Source: Jaapia argillacea MUCL 33604 (taxonomy: Eukaryota > Basidiomycota > Agaricomycetes > Jaapiales > Jaapiaceae). Taken from it: DNA of 64,000 nt. Below, in pieces: positions 37,247 through 48,731 of this stretch; within the stretch, counting starts at the first letter, position 1; each line of letters starts with the position of its first letter. The notes under the pieces are model-generated. The model did not search any database. It worked only from the letters and a program-made list of their open reading frames with translations, and was not told the origin of the DNA. The DNA lies in contig KL197710.1 in assembly GCA_000697665.1 (NCBI GenBank), forward strand, positions 21,092 through 85,091, written 5' to 3'. The translations under genes were made by a program, and so were the position numbers.

Positions 37247-40054
37247 AGCGGCAAGTGGATGAAATTGGGAGAGGTAAATCGTGAAAAACTCGTAAAGGAT
37301 ACTGAACACAGAGGGGACTTTGAGGCCAATGGACACTGAAATGGGCATGCAGGGGAGGAGATTCTGCTTGTCTTATATATATGTGCGGCGAATAATATGC
37401 GGCCGTGATCTCTCCTTGTACGACACCCGATCGCGAGGAAGCCCAATTTGACTCGTGTCAGCCGCTCCGGTGGTTCTGAGGTTCCAGATATATTGGTGGC
37501 GTGTAAAGTGGGTCCAGCAAATGGTTGGGGGCGGTGACGGTTGTCGACTCGCAGCGGTGAAAGGTAAAAAAAATCTTGTCTCTCCGTCCTCCGTCCCTTG
37601 TCCCTTTTCAACTTGCCCCGCGCAAGCACCGCCCGCATTCAGCCCACGAAAATAGCACTCTCCATCGGATCCCATCTGGTTCTGGGATTCTGATAGTGTG
37701 CGTTTTTGTCTCGTTCTTTTTGTCGGTGAGAGCCGTTCATATCAGAGCGTCATGTGGGAAAGTGAGATCGGTGAGTCAATCTCGCCAGACAATCAAAAAG
37801 CGAAGACAAATTGTTCGGGTTTTTTCCTTTAGCGGTTGTGCTTCCGTGGCGTTGTTGACGCTTGGCGGAAACCTCCAGTGAGGCAATTCGACGTTATTGT
37901 TTTGCACCTTTGCATTCCATCACCCATATACGTTGTCCCGCGGGCTGAAAATACGCCTCCATTATCTGGCTCATCCACCATCGATGTTCTCCCATATTAT
38001 TACTCCACGACTCCTTCTCTGACCGTACCTTTCGCCTTCAAGCGCCTGAGAATTCCCCTCGTTTGGCGATTCGTAAGGGTTGCAATGCTCCCGCCGCCTA
38101 GAATCGGAATCCACCTATTAGCGCTCCCCCCATTGCCCCCCGAAGTCCTTCTCACCAAAGCTTGATGTACATCTGGGGTTGTGGCGTCGTCGTCGACTCA
38201 CCCAATATTTTCCTGAGTAATGGCATTGTCGAGGCTCACAGATCAGTCAAATCATCGGGGACTCTCGTGTGGTCAGTCCCTTCAAGGCCAACTTTCCCCC
38301 AGTTTCCTCATGATTGACCATTGTCTAGGGTTGAACGTTAAAACCATCACCGCATTTTTTCCGGCGGCCTTCACCTTATCGTCATATGTTTCTGTCGACT
38401 CTCCGCTAAATCCACTATACTTTGGTCCCTTCACAGTACCTAGGCTTTAGCAACAGTCCCATCACACTGTTTCAACAATATCGAGGCATCCTCACGTCTG
38501 TCTAGCTGTCCTGTTCCATGTGGCGGACTCCTCGGTGGTCGTAATCTTGGATATATCCTCGGAGTGGGAATAGCCGAAAGCTGCCTTGACTTTATCCTTA
38601 CTCCCGATACTTGTCAAGGCACATTCATCGTCGGAATACGTGCCAATGTCCTTGCGGTCGCAGATGCTGTCACAGTCAGACATTACCGATCGTCGCAGCG
38701 GGATAACGGTCAACCGTCCCTGTCACTCGAAAGAGACGCTCGCAATTTCACGTCTTATCGTCAATCACTCGCTCCAACGTTCTCAGAGACAACCAGGGGC
38801 GGACAGCTATGTATTCTCATATCATATCCCCCGTTCCAAACAATCTACAACCCTCATGCGACAATTGCCTTGGAGGGACAGCTGGGCTCCTATCCGGCAA
38901 TCATCATGCAGTTGTGATATGCCGAATGTCCCCTCAAACCCGAGTTAAAACTGGAATCTTGAACTGCAACACCTATTTGTCTTCGTGGTCCGGGAACGTG
39001 GAACCTCACAAGGTTATCGCGCACCATCGCAGGAGGTCTCGTTCCTCGATTCCATAACCTTTCGTTGCTCTCTCACACTGTGCTTTGGGGCGAATCTCGA
39101 GTTCTTCCGACCTTGATACACGCGCGTCCACAACACCTCTTACTAAACAACGCGTCTGCCTCGCGCCGATTAAGGCTGAACAATGATCAGCCACTGGAGA
39201 TATCCAGCTCTGCGATTTCTCGCCGATCACCTCGTGCGTTTAATACTTTGATCAGCATCATCTTCAGTGAGGCTCGTATTCGCTCCCGAAAACTCCTTAG
39301 GTATGTGTTCACCAGTTTCCTTCCTGTCTTCCCCGCAGAGCTTATGTGATAGTCCGACGATCATCATCTTCGCCACGCGTCTGCCATGCGGCTCAGATCA
39401 TGCCATCATGCCATGTAGAGGGTATACAAAACGGTGCTCACGCTCAGGGTACGTTTCGTACAGTGAGTGGCTGCCTCGTGTCCAGCATTCGGTCCTGTTT
39501 CATGATCATCGGGAGGTTGGGCTCACGCCTCCATTTTTCCTTCATCTCGATGTTCAGCGTCCTACCGCCGAGCCTCGCGTGCCGGTACCTGTTCAACTCG
39601 GATTCTAGAGTTAGTGCTCGGTGAGGTTCCTTCAGTACGGACGTCTACGATGGACACTTCCGAGATAGATCCATCCGCTAGCTGGGTGCCGCGTTCCGGT
39701 GTGAAGACCGATGTCCCGTGCAATGGTTACTTGATGCCGAGTAGTGAGTGAAGGCATTCTTTGTACGATATATGCCCCACTGATCTGAGGGACTCAGGTT
39801 GTATCTGGCCTTGCTCCGACTCCCTCTGCGATCTTTGAAACCTCCGAAACGATTCAAAATGGAAACCACAGCTCCTTTTTAGGTTTACGGCGTATACCGC
39901 GGATCCACACACCTGAGTCCAACCCCAGCTGTATATAAGCTACTTTGCGTCGCATATGACCCTTTTCATCTTTGTTCACCAACCACTACGTTACAGCCTT
40001 TCTATAATCTCTTCTCTTTTTTTGGCTGGACCATCAAAGACCCAATCTGATAGA
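37247..40054. other. 2.8-kb stretch without a recognised gene
   Basis: Short open frames are present on both strands, but none carries a domain, a signal peptide or consistent exons. A TATATAA at 39932-39938 precedes the hypothetical gene starting at 40055. No repeat of any other part of the window was noticed here. An unrecognised lineage-specific or non-coding gene cannot be excluded. Confidence 0.35.
39932..39938 (+). promoter_or_regulatory. TATA box of hypothetical gene
   Basis: TATATAA lies 123 bp before the ATG at 40055, followed by a pyrimidine-rich leader. Confidence 0.35.
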
Positions 40055-41049
40055 ATGGCGACATCTTCGACAACTCCCGCTGGAGCTATACCACACTTCA
40101 ACACAAAGCTCAACTCTCAGCGTGAACATGGCTGGATGAACGGCCACCCATTGGTTTGTGCCCTTGTCATTTCTGCAATCGCACCTATTTATCCTATTTT
40201 GCTTCAGCACCAACCCACACACATCTCTAATGCCTATGGTCTACAATTCGCGGCTCAGCAGCTGTCCAACCAGTCTATCATTATTTCTATCACCCCAAGC
40301 GAATACCATGACCCTTCGAATGCCCTCATGCCTGGCGGGTCGCTCTTCTCTCCTGGCGGTCTGGGCGCACTATTGGCTGTCATGGTCAACAACACTCCGA
40401 GCATCTTGGCCGCCGCGGTATCTTCCTCCATCGCTTCAGCCTCGAGGACCGAATTAGCGACGCATACACCCACCAATAATGAAGTGTTCCTCAGCTCTCC
40501 CTCCATCGAAGATCGTTCATCTCCTCTTTTTGGATCCCGCGGAGATCTCTCCTGTGCCACTCCTGGTGACAATCTCACTTCTTCCCGGGAACACACCCCT
40601 CGTGGCTTTACTCGGTCAAACTCTATAAGCTCCTCAGGAAAACGACCTCTGGACGCTTCCGTATCTACTCCCACCCCCAAGCGCCAGAACCGGGGCGTAG
40701 CCGTCTCGCCGCCCCGTCTGACTTCACCTGGCTCCACAGTGGAAACTGACGACGGTGAGGAGGTTGACGTGGTTGCGACGGGGCTACTGTATCCTTCTTC
40801 AAGTTTCGCGGGCCTGCCAGGTGCCGTTGAAGAAACAAACAAGGAGTCTTTTTCGAACGCTGGACCCTCCACTCCCCCCACCAGAGCGAACCTGAGCGTC
40901 AGCCCTACTCTATCCCTCACCGACTCACCCAGAAACATGGTCAAATATCTCCTTGCTCCAAGAAGGCGGGAATCTCGTCAAGACTGGCAGGTACAACGTG
41001 ATCATTTATATTTCTCCGGATACGGCTTGATATCCATTTCTAACAGTAA
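40055..41049 (+). CDS. hypothetical Ser/Thr/Pro-rich protein
   Basis: One long exon starting MATSSTTPAGAIPHFNTK, about 310 residues. A short hydrophobic segment (LVCALVISAIAPIYPILL) lies near the N-terminus, and another alanine-rich one near residue 120-140 (GALLAVMVNNTPSILAAAV). The rest is low complexity with many SP/TP sites and a basic SGKRPLDASVSTPTPKRQNR, a possible nuclear signal. A GTACAA..AACAG intron near the 3' end would place the stop at 41049; unspliced, the frame ends at 41089. I do not recognise it. The open frame is long for random sequence and ends with a plausible conserved-looking YLLAPRRRESRQDW. Confidence 0.5.
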
Positions 41050-41550
41050 CAAGCTTACAACGCCGATTTGTGAGGATGGTCGCTACTGAAGCGCTGAAGC
41101 ACGGTAGGACGATTGTTTGGTGTATTAGTTCGGTTGGGTGATGTACGTAGGGTAGGGTGTATCAACCTCGAGCTGCCGAAAGGCTCACGATCATTATAAT
41201 AAGTAACGTCGCCATAACAGATATGACTGGTCCTGGCGATACTTCGCTCGCAAAAGTGCAAGCCATGAATTGAAGTTCGTATGAACGAAGAAGTGACGTC
41301 ATTTGATATCACATGTGTTTGTTCTTTCCTGTCACATGATAAAAGCGCGCTGGTCCGTGCGTTGTTACTTCGACCCCTTGCATGTGATTATCGACCCATG
41401 AGTATACTTAAGGAGCTCGGAAACAGTCAACCACCCTAGAGATACCTTTCCCTCTTCATGGTTTTCTGATCAGCCCCCCTCCTGCTTACTGTTCATATTA
41501 CATGCACCGAAGCTCATGGATGGTTACTTATTAGGCGGTTCGAGGCTCTC

Positions 41551-42760
41551 CATCCCTTCTCCCTTCCTATCCGACAGGGCAGAGCTTACCCCATTAACGC
41601 GCCAACCGTCGAGCTGACTTCTCTTCTATTCGTCGCATCGAAACGCCTTCCAGATGGGTGGCGAGGAATGAGGGTGATGACCAATTGTGGCTGGTTTCGT
41701 TACCAGCCATGGTTGTGAGCTGACTTCGCCATCCCTTCCACGGGTAGTGCCTGCTAAGACGGTAGAGGGGCGGTATGAGGGTGAGGACCCGGTCTGGACG
41801 ATGGACAGCTTTGAAAGTGACGGGAAGGACTTCGAGCTCACGCATGGTTACGAGGGATTCTCGGGGGTGGTGCATCATGCGGCGGGGCAGGTGAGAGTCG
41901 TCTGTTGGTGTCAGCCTTCACTTTGCTAATGTTCCGCATCCATTGACATGTAGATGAACTTCGAGTTGCCGGAGGGACATCATACTCAAGCTTGGAGTGA
42001 CGCGACCTGTTTACTGTCCTAGGGAATCCGTCCCTTCTCCCTGCCCGTTTGACAGGGCGAAGCTTATCCCATTAACGCGCCAACCGCCGAGCTGACTGCT
42101 CTTCTAGTCGTTGCATCGAAACGCCCGCTAGACGGGTGGTGAGGAATGAGGGTGATGACCAATTGCGGCCAGTTTCGTCGCTTGCCAGGGTTGCGAGCTG
42201 ACTTCACCATCCCTTCCACGGGTAGTGCCTGCAAGGCGACAGAAGGGTGGTATGAGGGTGAGGACCCGGTCTGGACGATGGACAGCTTTGAAGATGACGG
42301 GACGGACTTCGCTCTGACGGGCAGGTCAATACTACTGGGGTTCTCGTCTAGTTCGACAATCCTTGTGAGTGGTTGTCTTGATTGAGAACGTAGCAGAGTT
42401 GCTGATCGTCTGCTCCTCATTGCAGGCTCCGTCTCCATAGGATAAGGCAATGCTTATCCCATCTAAAGCGCCACCCGACGAGCTGACTTCTCCTCTATTC
42501 GTCGCATCGAAACGCCTATTGGACGGGATGGCGAGGAATGAGGGTGATGACGGATTCTGGCTGGTTTCAACACCAGTCAGGATTCCGAGCTGACTTTGCC
42601 ATTCACTCCACGGGTAGTGCCTGCTAAGGCGATAGAGGGGTGGTATGAGGGTGAGGACTCGGTCTGGCCAATGGACAGCTTCTTGCCGGAGACGGGGACG
42701 GATGTCGTCCTTGGCTGGCTGGGGATAGGGGTCGAAGCTGTATGCCGGGTCAACAATCTG
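41551..42760. repeat. three diverged tandem repeat units (about 0.4-0.48 kb)
   Basis: Units start near 41551, 42027 and 42430; the shared anchor GCTTAYCCC lies at 41584, 42062 and 42452, giving periods of 478 and 390 bp. Long blocks are nearly identical, for example the part encoding YEGEDPVWTMDSF in units 1 and 2 (YEGEDSVW in unit 3) and the part encoding ELTSLLFVASKR. In each unit these two stretches lie in different frames or are separated by stops, so no single open frame covers a unit. Splice-like signals occur after each unit. Best read as tandemly duplicated, decaying gene fragments; the parent gene is not in this window. Confidence 0.6.
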
Positions 42761-43326
42761 ATGTAAGTAACAATCGTTCTCGAAGATAGATTTGGCTCAT
42801 TCAACCTTCTCCAGGAGGGCTACAGCACCTGTTGGTGATGAGGGAGTGGTACGTTAGTTTACTGTCATCGCGATTGTCGGCGCTGAGTCCTTGCATGGTG
42901 GCTGGGTTACATTAGTTGCGAGGGTCTGTTCTGGATTCTTAGGTCTGGTGGAAAGAGGGTTGGGTCGGATGGCTTTGTCTCGGAAATATCGCCATTATTG
43001 TATCAATTATTATCATCTCGGAGCGGCGAGAACCAACATGTCTGGTGTGATAAGGGATGGCCAACAAGCAAGCCAAAGACCAAGGATCAACTCGAAGATG
43101 GAGACTCGGGGGAAAAGGCTGGGACGGGCCGTGATCCAAGGCTCAAAGCGATGAATTTCGGATTTCCTCTCGTCAGTCTGGTTGTAAGATATACTCGCTA
43201 AGCTGAATGTCTTGGCGTGGGGGGTAATATAGAGGTGCGACTCGGCCGTGAATCTGTGAGATCGAAAAGTTGAAGAATTCCTGTGGAGGGATGGGTAGTT
43301 TGACTCACTGAGTTGAATGGTAAATG
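42761..43326. other. flank between repeat array and COG8
   Basis: Non-repetitive sequence with splice-like signals (GTAAGTAAC near 42763, TCTCCAG near 42810) but no recognisable protein. It includes the 3' UTR of COG8. Confidence 0.25.
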
Positions 43327-45219
43327 TCATGATTTTCGGGTCTCGTCTTCGTCTTCCTCGTCGTCTTCTTCGTCTTCTTCCTCGTCCTCGTCCTCCTCTT
43401 CGTCTTCGTCGTCTTCTTCTTCGTCGTCTTCTGCTTCCTCCTCTTCTTCCTCACCCCCATCCCCATCTTCATCTTCATCTCCCTCCCGACCCCCAACCAA
43501 CGCCCTCACCTCCCTCAAAGCGTCCCTCAACCTCTCCTTCACCCTCCCGACCTTAACCCCCATCTCTCCATACACACCTTCCACAAGCGCACGACGCATA
43601 AATGGCACGAAAACTCTAACCATCACCATTCCGAATTCTCTCACTATCCTCATTTCCTTCTCTTCGTTATCCCGATTACTTTCATTCACCCGCGTACCCT
43701 TGAGATACGTGCTATAAGCTTGTAGACCATCTGCTAGAGTGTCGTCTAAGACGCGAGTTAGAGGTTTGAGGAGTGTTATAGGAGCTAATAGTCTGAGAGC
43801 GTTTAGAGTGGAGAGGAGAGAGTTTGTGTATTGTGTTAGAGGTGGGTAGGATGATAAGAGAGTTGGTGGGATATGTGATGGCGAGGCCTTCCAATCTTCG
43901 TACGCTTCCGAAGATAGCGGGTGGTAAGATTGGGTCATCAGAAGGTGTGTTTGTCGTCCGTTTGAGGGCAAGGAAGCCGCGAAGGCGGTGGTGGATGATT
44001 GAGTATAGAGGGAGAATGAGGAGAGGATCGGGGGTAAGAAGAGGGGAGGGAGGAGGGAGCGAAATGATAGGCCTAAGCGGGAGAATGAGGTTGAGGTGTA
44101 GGTTAGTTGGGTTAGAAGGGATGAGAGGGTTTGCAAGGTAGTTTGGGGGTCTTGTTTTGAGAGTGAGGGGGAAGGGAGGAGGAGAGGGAGGGTTAGGCGG
44201 AGGGTGGAGAGGAGGGTGTGGGTTAGGGATGTTGTTTGGATTGTTAGGAGGGTGTGGAGGTTGGTATTGTCGGTGTTGGTGGGCGGGGGAGGTTGGTCGA
44301 GGAAGATGGTGGTATATTGAGTGACTAGGTCTGAGACGCCTTCCCTCCATAAATCAATATATTTCTTGAGGTACCTCGCATAACTCTCTGTATCTCTCTC
44401 CCCTCCAGTCCCAACACCCGCCAACTCACTCATCCTGACATTCTCGAAAACGCCGTGAAGCCATTGAATGCGAGCGGTTAACCAACCGACTGCGATCTCT
44501 TCTTCGGAGAGGACACCCATTTTGCGGATGAATGAGACGCTTCGGAACATTGCAGGGAGTTTTTCTTCTGTGGACCATATTTCGATTAGGCGCCATAACA
44601 TTTTTTGGACGAGGGTGGATTGGACGGATGCTTGGATGTCGGATATGATGGGATTTGTGGGGAACGTGGATGCCAGGTGTGAAGTGTGGGTGGATAGATC
44701 GAGGGAGGAGGGGTAGGCGGATGAAGAGAGTGTTGCATCTAGTAACGTAGGGATTTCGAGGAGGTTTTGGAGCTTTGGGAGGGAATCGGAGAGGAGGGAG
44801 GCTTTTCGGCGTTGAGAGAGGATTTGTTTGGATGTGGAGGAGAATTGTTTTGTGGATGATTCGAGAGCTGGGAGGGAGGTTTCGAGGAGAGAAGTGAGGG
44901 AGGAAGAGAGAGAGGAGAGGGAGGAGGAGAGGGATTGGGAGGAGGAGTGGAGGGAGAGGAAGGTGGGGTAGGATGTGTGGCAGAGGGTCGTGAGCGCGTT
45001 GGTCAGTTGCGCAGACGTCGAGGAGAGGGAGGAGGGCTGGGCGAGCAGCGTGGATAGCGGCAGCGACGTGAGGTGCGACAGGTACGCCGTCGATGGCGGC
45101 GAGAACAGCGTGCTCGGTGCGCCCGACGACGACGACAGCAGGGACGCAAGGGCCGCCGTTGCATCGTCCGTCGACGACGACGCGTGCATCGTTGGCGGCG
45201 GCGGCGGTGGCGAGGACAT
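43327..45219 (-). CDS. COG8: conserved oligomeric Golgi complex subunit 8
   Basis: Tethering-complex subunit for retrograde vesicles at the Golgi. Single exon of 630 residues. The start MSSPPPPPPTMHASSS (ATG at 45219) is chosen over upstream in-frame codons because the adjacent gene starts at 45339. The N-terminal half is Ser/Leu-rich helical coiled coil. The family hallmark follows: QKMLWRLIEIWSTEEKLPAM, FRSVSFIRKMGVLSEEEI and TARIQWLHGVFENV, then YLKKYIDLWREGVSDLVTQY and TIFLD. The C-terminal domain ends with KERLRDALREVRALVGG and an unusually long Glu/Asp tail encoded by the triplet repeat at 43338-43480. The tail is probably disordered. Identification rests on the central block and overall length. 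Confidence 0.82.
   Translation of the reverse strand: MSSPPPPPPTMHASSSTDDATAALASLLSSSSGAPSTLFSPPSTAYLSHLTSLPLSTLLAQPSSLSSTSAQLTNALTTLCHTSYPTFLSLHSSSQSLSSSLSSLSSSLTSLLETSLPALESSTKQFSSTSKQILSQRRKASLLSDSLPKLQNLLEIPTLLDATLSSSAYPSSLDLSTHTSHLASTFPTNPIISDIQASVQSTLVQKMLWRLIEIWSTEEKLPAMFRSVSFIRKMGVLSEEEIAVGWLTARIQWLHGVFENVRMSELAGVGTGGERDTESYARYLKKYIDLWREGVSDLVTQYTTIFLDQPPPPTNTDNTNLHTLLTIQTTSLTHTLLSTLRLTLPLLLPSPSLSKQDPQTTLQTLSSLLTQLTYTSTSFSRLGLSFRSLLPPLFLPPILSSFSLYTQSSTTAFAASLPSNGRQTHLLMTQSYHPLSSEAYEDWKASPSHIPPTLLSSYPPLTQYTNSLLSTLNALRLLAPITLLKPLTRVLDDTLADGLQAYSTYLKGTRVNESNRDNEEKEMRIVREFGMVMVRVFVPFMRRALVEGVYGEMGVKVGRVKERLRDALREVRALVGGREGDEDEDGDGGEEEEEEAEDDEEEDDEDEEEDEDEEEDEEDDEEDEDETRKS
43338..43480. 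repeat. TCTTCG/TCCTCG-rich low-complexity tract
   Basis: Imperfect trinucleotide microsatellite that, read on the minus strand, encodes the poly-Glu/Asp tail of COG8. On the plus strand it opens a spurious poly-Ser frame. Confidence 0.75.
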
Positions 45220-45338
45220 GATGTAGATGGGTCGTGACTTCCTCGACACCGACAACATCCTAACTCGGCAATTCCCGACCTCACATCTTCCTCGCGTCCA
45301 TCTCATCCACCAACAGTGTCCAGCAGCACACCCGCACA
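45220..45338. promoter_or_regulatory. bidirectional promoter COG8 / U1A-U2B''
   Basis: Only 119 bp separate the two divergent start codons, so both core promoters and 5' leaders must overlap here. No TATA box is visible. Confidence 0.6.
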
Positions 45339-46807
45339 ATGGCAGAAGAATCAATGCAAGACGTGATCCCCACCCTCGCCCCTGTCCCAATCTCATCAGG
45401 TCCCTCCGTCGCACAAGTATCTCAACAAGCCGACCAACAGATCGACGACCAGCCAGCCGTCGAGGAAACAGCCAGCGAAACCTTGTATATCCAGAATCTC
45501 AATGAGAAGATCCAGATTCCAGGTATGCCTCTCCACCAACTGCCTCCAACCACCGCCGTTTTTTTTACACTAACACATTAATACCAGTCCTCAAATCATC
45601 CCTCAGAGGTCTCTTCAAATCATACAGCGATGTGCTAGACGTAGTAGCCCATTCCAACCTGCGCATGCGAGGCCAAGCCTTCGTTTCTTTCCCTTCCAGC
45701 GAGGTGGCGAGGAAAGCTATGAAGGAAGTCAGAGGGTTCCCCTTGTACGGCAAACCAATGGTTCGTACCTGTTTTCATCTTAACGTCCTCATTTCCTACA
45801 TTGTTTTCCACCCCGTACTTTGGTTCCCTCCCACCCCCACACAAAAATCTAACCCCCTCCTTACCCCAGCAAATCTCCTTCGCCCGTTCTCGATCAGACG
45901 CAGTAGTCCAAAAACTAGATCCCAACGCCTTAGACACCCATAAAGCCAGGAGGCTAGAACACAAGAGTACGTTTTTACTCCTTTAGTTACATCTCTCTCC
46001 CATCCTAACTGCATTGATGAACAGAAGCAACGAGGTACACAAACCCTCTCAAGATGAAGTTCAAGCAGAAGAGGATGGCAGCTGAGAGTACGTCCCTTCC
46101 CTCTCCTCCCCTCTCCCTTACACAACCAAACTAACCCCCTAACCCAATCCAACAGTGGACGCAGCCCTCCCCCCTCAAACTCGCCGCCCCCACATCCAAA
46201 TGCCAGACGAGTACCTCCCACCCAACAAGATCCTCTTCTTACAAAACTTGCCAGAGAGTGTCGAGAAGGATCAATTGATGGCTCTGTTTTCGCAGTATGT
46301 TTCTTTTGGATTTTTACTCTCATACGCCCTCTCTATTTTTGCTCACTCTTCCACCCTTCCTCTCCCCACTGCCATTCGTCCACTCCCTCTCCTTTCCTCC
46401 TTTCCCTCTCCACTCCCATCCTCTCCACTCCCATCCCCTCTTCACCTCCATTCCCTCCCACCCCTTTCTTAAAATAACCCCAACTAACCAACCAACAGAT
46501 ACCCAAACCTCCACGAAGTCCGTCTAATCCCAACAAAAAAAGACATCGCCTTCGTCGAATACATGGACGAAGCAAGCGCTACTGTCGCAAAAGACGCTTT
46601 ACATAATTACAAGTTGGATGGGGAGGGGAAGATCAAGGTTCGTTTCCCTTTTTCTCCCTTTTTTCTCCATTCTTTCTTTGTGGTTGTTATTTTGGGGAGG
46701 GGGAGCCCCTTCCATTCCTATCCAACCCCGACACGATCTTTTTCTCACCTCAATGAGACTCGTATCAATACTAACAACCTCCATAGATCACCTTCGCGAG
46801 GAAGTAA
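45339..46807 (+). CDS. U1A/U2B''-type spliceosomal snRNP protein, two RRMs
   Basis: Single homologue of SNRPA/SNRPB2. RRM1 has RNP2 LYIQNLN followed by a lysine-rich turn (KIQIP / LKSSLRGLFKSYSDVLDVV) and RNP1 RGQAFVSF. QISFARSRSDAVVQKLD follows, then a linker. RRM2 has PPNKILFLQNLP and RNP1-like KDIAFVEY, ending KITFARK with stop at 46805-46807. At least five short introns split the frame (e.g. 45522 on, 45763 on, 46294 on). The final ITFARK sits on its own tiny exon. RRM1 binds U1 or U2 snRNA stem-loops in the family. The long N-terminal extension (MAEESMQDVIPTLAPVPISS) is not part of the RRM. Whether it serves U1, U2 or both cannot be read from sequence. Confidence 0.9.
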
Positions 46808-47410
46808 GCCAACGACGCTCCCTCTTCTCGTGTCTCGGGGTGGGTGGGGTTCGCGGGTGAAAAGGCGGTATCGTTGATGTTGTTTTGATCCATGATGTAC
46901 GTAGTTCACCATTGTATCTGTTCGGTGATAAGGAATGATGAGATGCATATTGTTGTAGAGAATCATTTTCTGTCATGGTCCGGTGGTCTCCTTCGTATCG
47001 AATATCATGGTCAGGGGTATCGATTGGCGCCAAGGTCTTAACAGCGGTTGGCCATGGACACCATTTCCCCGCATCCGAAATGGAAGAACCGAACGTTGGT
47101 CACAGCTGAGTCTTCGCATGCTCGCTCAAAACCAACTTTATGCATCAACAAAATAACGAATTCTCGTTGCTCGTCCTCTTATGCGTGCAAAGGTTTCCGA
47201 TCACTCGACAACACAAAAGTCATTCAGAAAAGATTATTTTCTCTAGCCAGCTAATACTCGCCCATCTTCAAGCATCCGAGCGCTTCTTCGGTCATACTGA
47301 GGCAAAATATAATGCATACATGGTTTACACAGGAACAACGAATACATTTTTTGCTGGTGTGGACATGAACCGAGCAAAGCACCTCCAAAATCGTAAGGAA
47401 TCTTCCCTCC
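46808..47410. other. intergenic region
   Basis: 3' side of the snRNP gene. No supported gene. Confidence 0.3.
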
Positions 47411-48048
47411 AGAGAGCCACCACTCGTCGCTCACGAAGCCTCCAATCGACAGCCCAGATCACTTCACGGCTATCCTCCCCCACCACCCACCGCTATCGCT
47501 GGCACTACCATAACATGCGCAGTCGGATATACGGTAAAGTCAGTTCGGATGCTAGCTGGTGGCACCCCAACCAGCCAAGCTCGTCACTGCTTTCCATCCA
47601 ACTGGCCGTCTGGCGTTTACCCATGCGACCTGCAATGATGGTGCGGTCAGCTCCGTATCTGAGATGCCCATCGAATGAGCCTCGCTGCGTCCAACGGACA
47701 CTGGACGTGGATGCGTTCTGCTCCTCAGCGACGCGACGACTCCTCCCCCGACAGAGAGCCACCATTCATCACTCACGAAGCCTTCAATAAACAACCCAGA
47801 TCACTTCACGGCTATCCTCCCCCACCACCCACCGCTATCGCGGGCACTACCATGTCATGCACAGCCGGATATACGGTAAAGTCAGTTCGGATACTAGCTG
47901 GCGGCACCCCGACCAGCCAAGCTCGTCACTGTTTTCCATCCAACTGGCCGTCTGGCGTTTACCCATGCGACCTGCAATGATGGTGCGGTCAGCTCCGCAT
48001 CTGAGATGCCCATCGAATGAGCTCCGCTGCGTCCAATGGACACTGGAC
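47411..48048. repeat. 342-bp tandem duplication
   Basis: Unit 1 47411-47752, unit 2 47753-about 48048. Exact offset 342 bp (multiple of three), checked at the start (AGAGAGCCAC), middle (ACTTCACGGCTATCC) and end (ACTGGAC). The copies are roughly 90 percent alike. The minus strand keeps an open frame through most of both units, with RTIIAGRMGKRQTASWM in each; the plus strand has a candidate small intron (GTAAAG..CCAG) in each. Function unknown. Confidence 0.7.
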
Positions 48049-48731
48049 AAGAATGTCTCTTCCGCCCCTCGGCCTCAATGGTAAAAATAATGAACTGAAA
48101 AATGCCGAGTGAGTGATCTGAATTTCCGTAGAATATAATATGGACTCACCCAAGCTAGATATGCATGGTCCTTCGCCCCCCTACGAAACAGACCAATAGC
48201 TAAATCGTCACCGACATCCTCAATGGAGCAATTGCTGCAAACACGAGGGAAGCGAGGTGTCAGCTCTGAATCTGACGGTGGAGTACAGTACCGTTTGCGA
48301 GTGAAGGGTACAACGGTCTTACTAGTGGGAGGGGAGAGAGGGAAGATGTTGGAATCGGGCAGTTATCGAGGGTTCATATACAAACTGGGGACAATCACAT
48401 GTAGAAAGACCACGCGCACGGACCAGATTGCAGGTGCGCACAGACCAACGCGAATCCCTCACGTGCCGTGAACTTCGGTTCGCGGGTTCAAGCTCAGCGA
48501 AATTGCACCCGACTATGCCTTCGCTTGCTCTGCAAAAGTTTGCCATATCTCCCTGCGGTGCCATACAGGCCCATACTTACATTTGCTTCGGAGTCACGCA
48601 TACTGGTAGGTAGTATGTATCATGCTGTACTTCACAATACATACAAATCAAAACGAGCTGAATCACTGGTAATGGGGAGGCGCAATGACATCCGAAATTC
48701 CCAAAAAAGTTGTGCGAGTGGCTGAGTATTG
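48049..48731. other. region left of the assembly gap
   Basis: A plus-strand frame from 48223 starts MEQLLQTRGKRGVSSESDGG but has no recognisable domain. Nothing firm. Confidence 0.25.

Noticed and set aside
43313-43717. Plus-strand poly-Ser open frame
   Set aside because: It is the antisense shadow of the Glu/Asp tail of COG8.
48470-48530. Possible tRNA (GGTTCAAGCTC resembles a B box)
   Set aside because: No A box at the right distance and no cloverleaf could be drawn.
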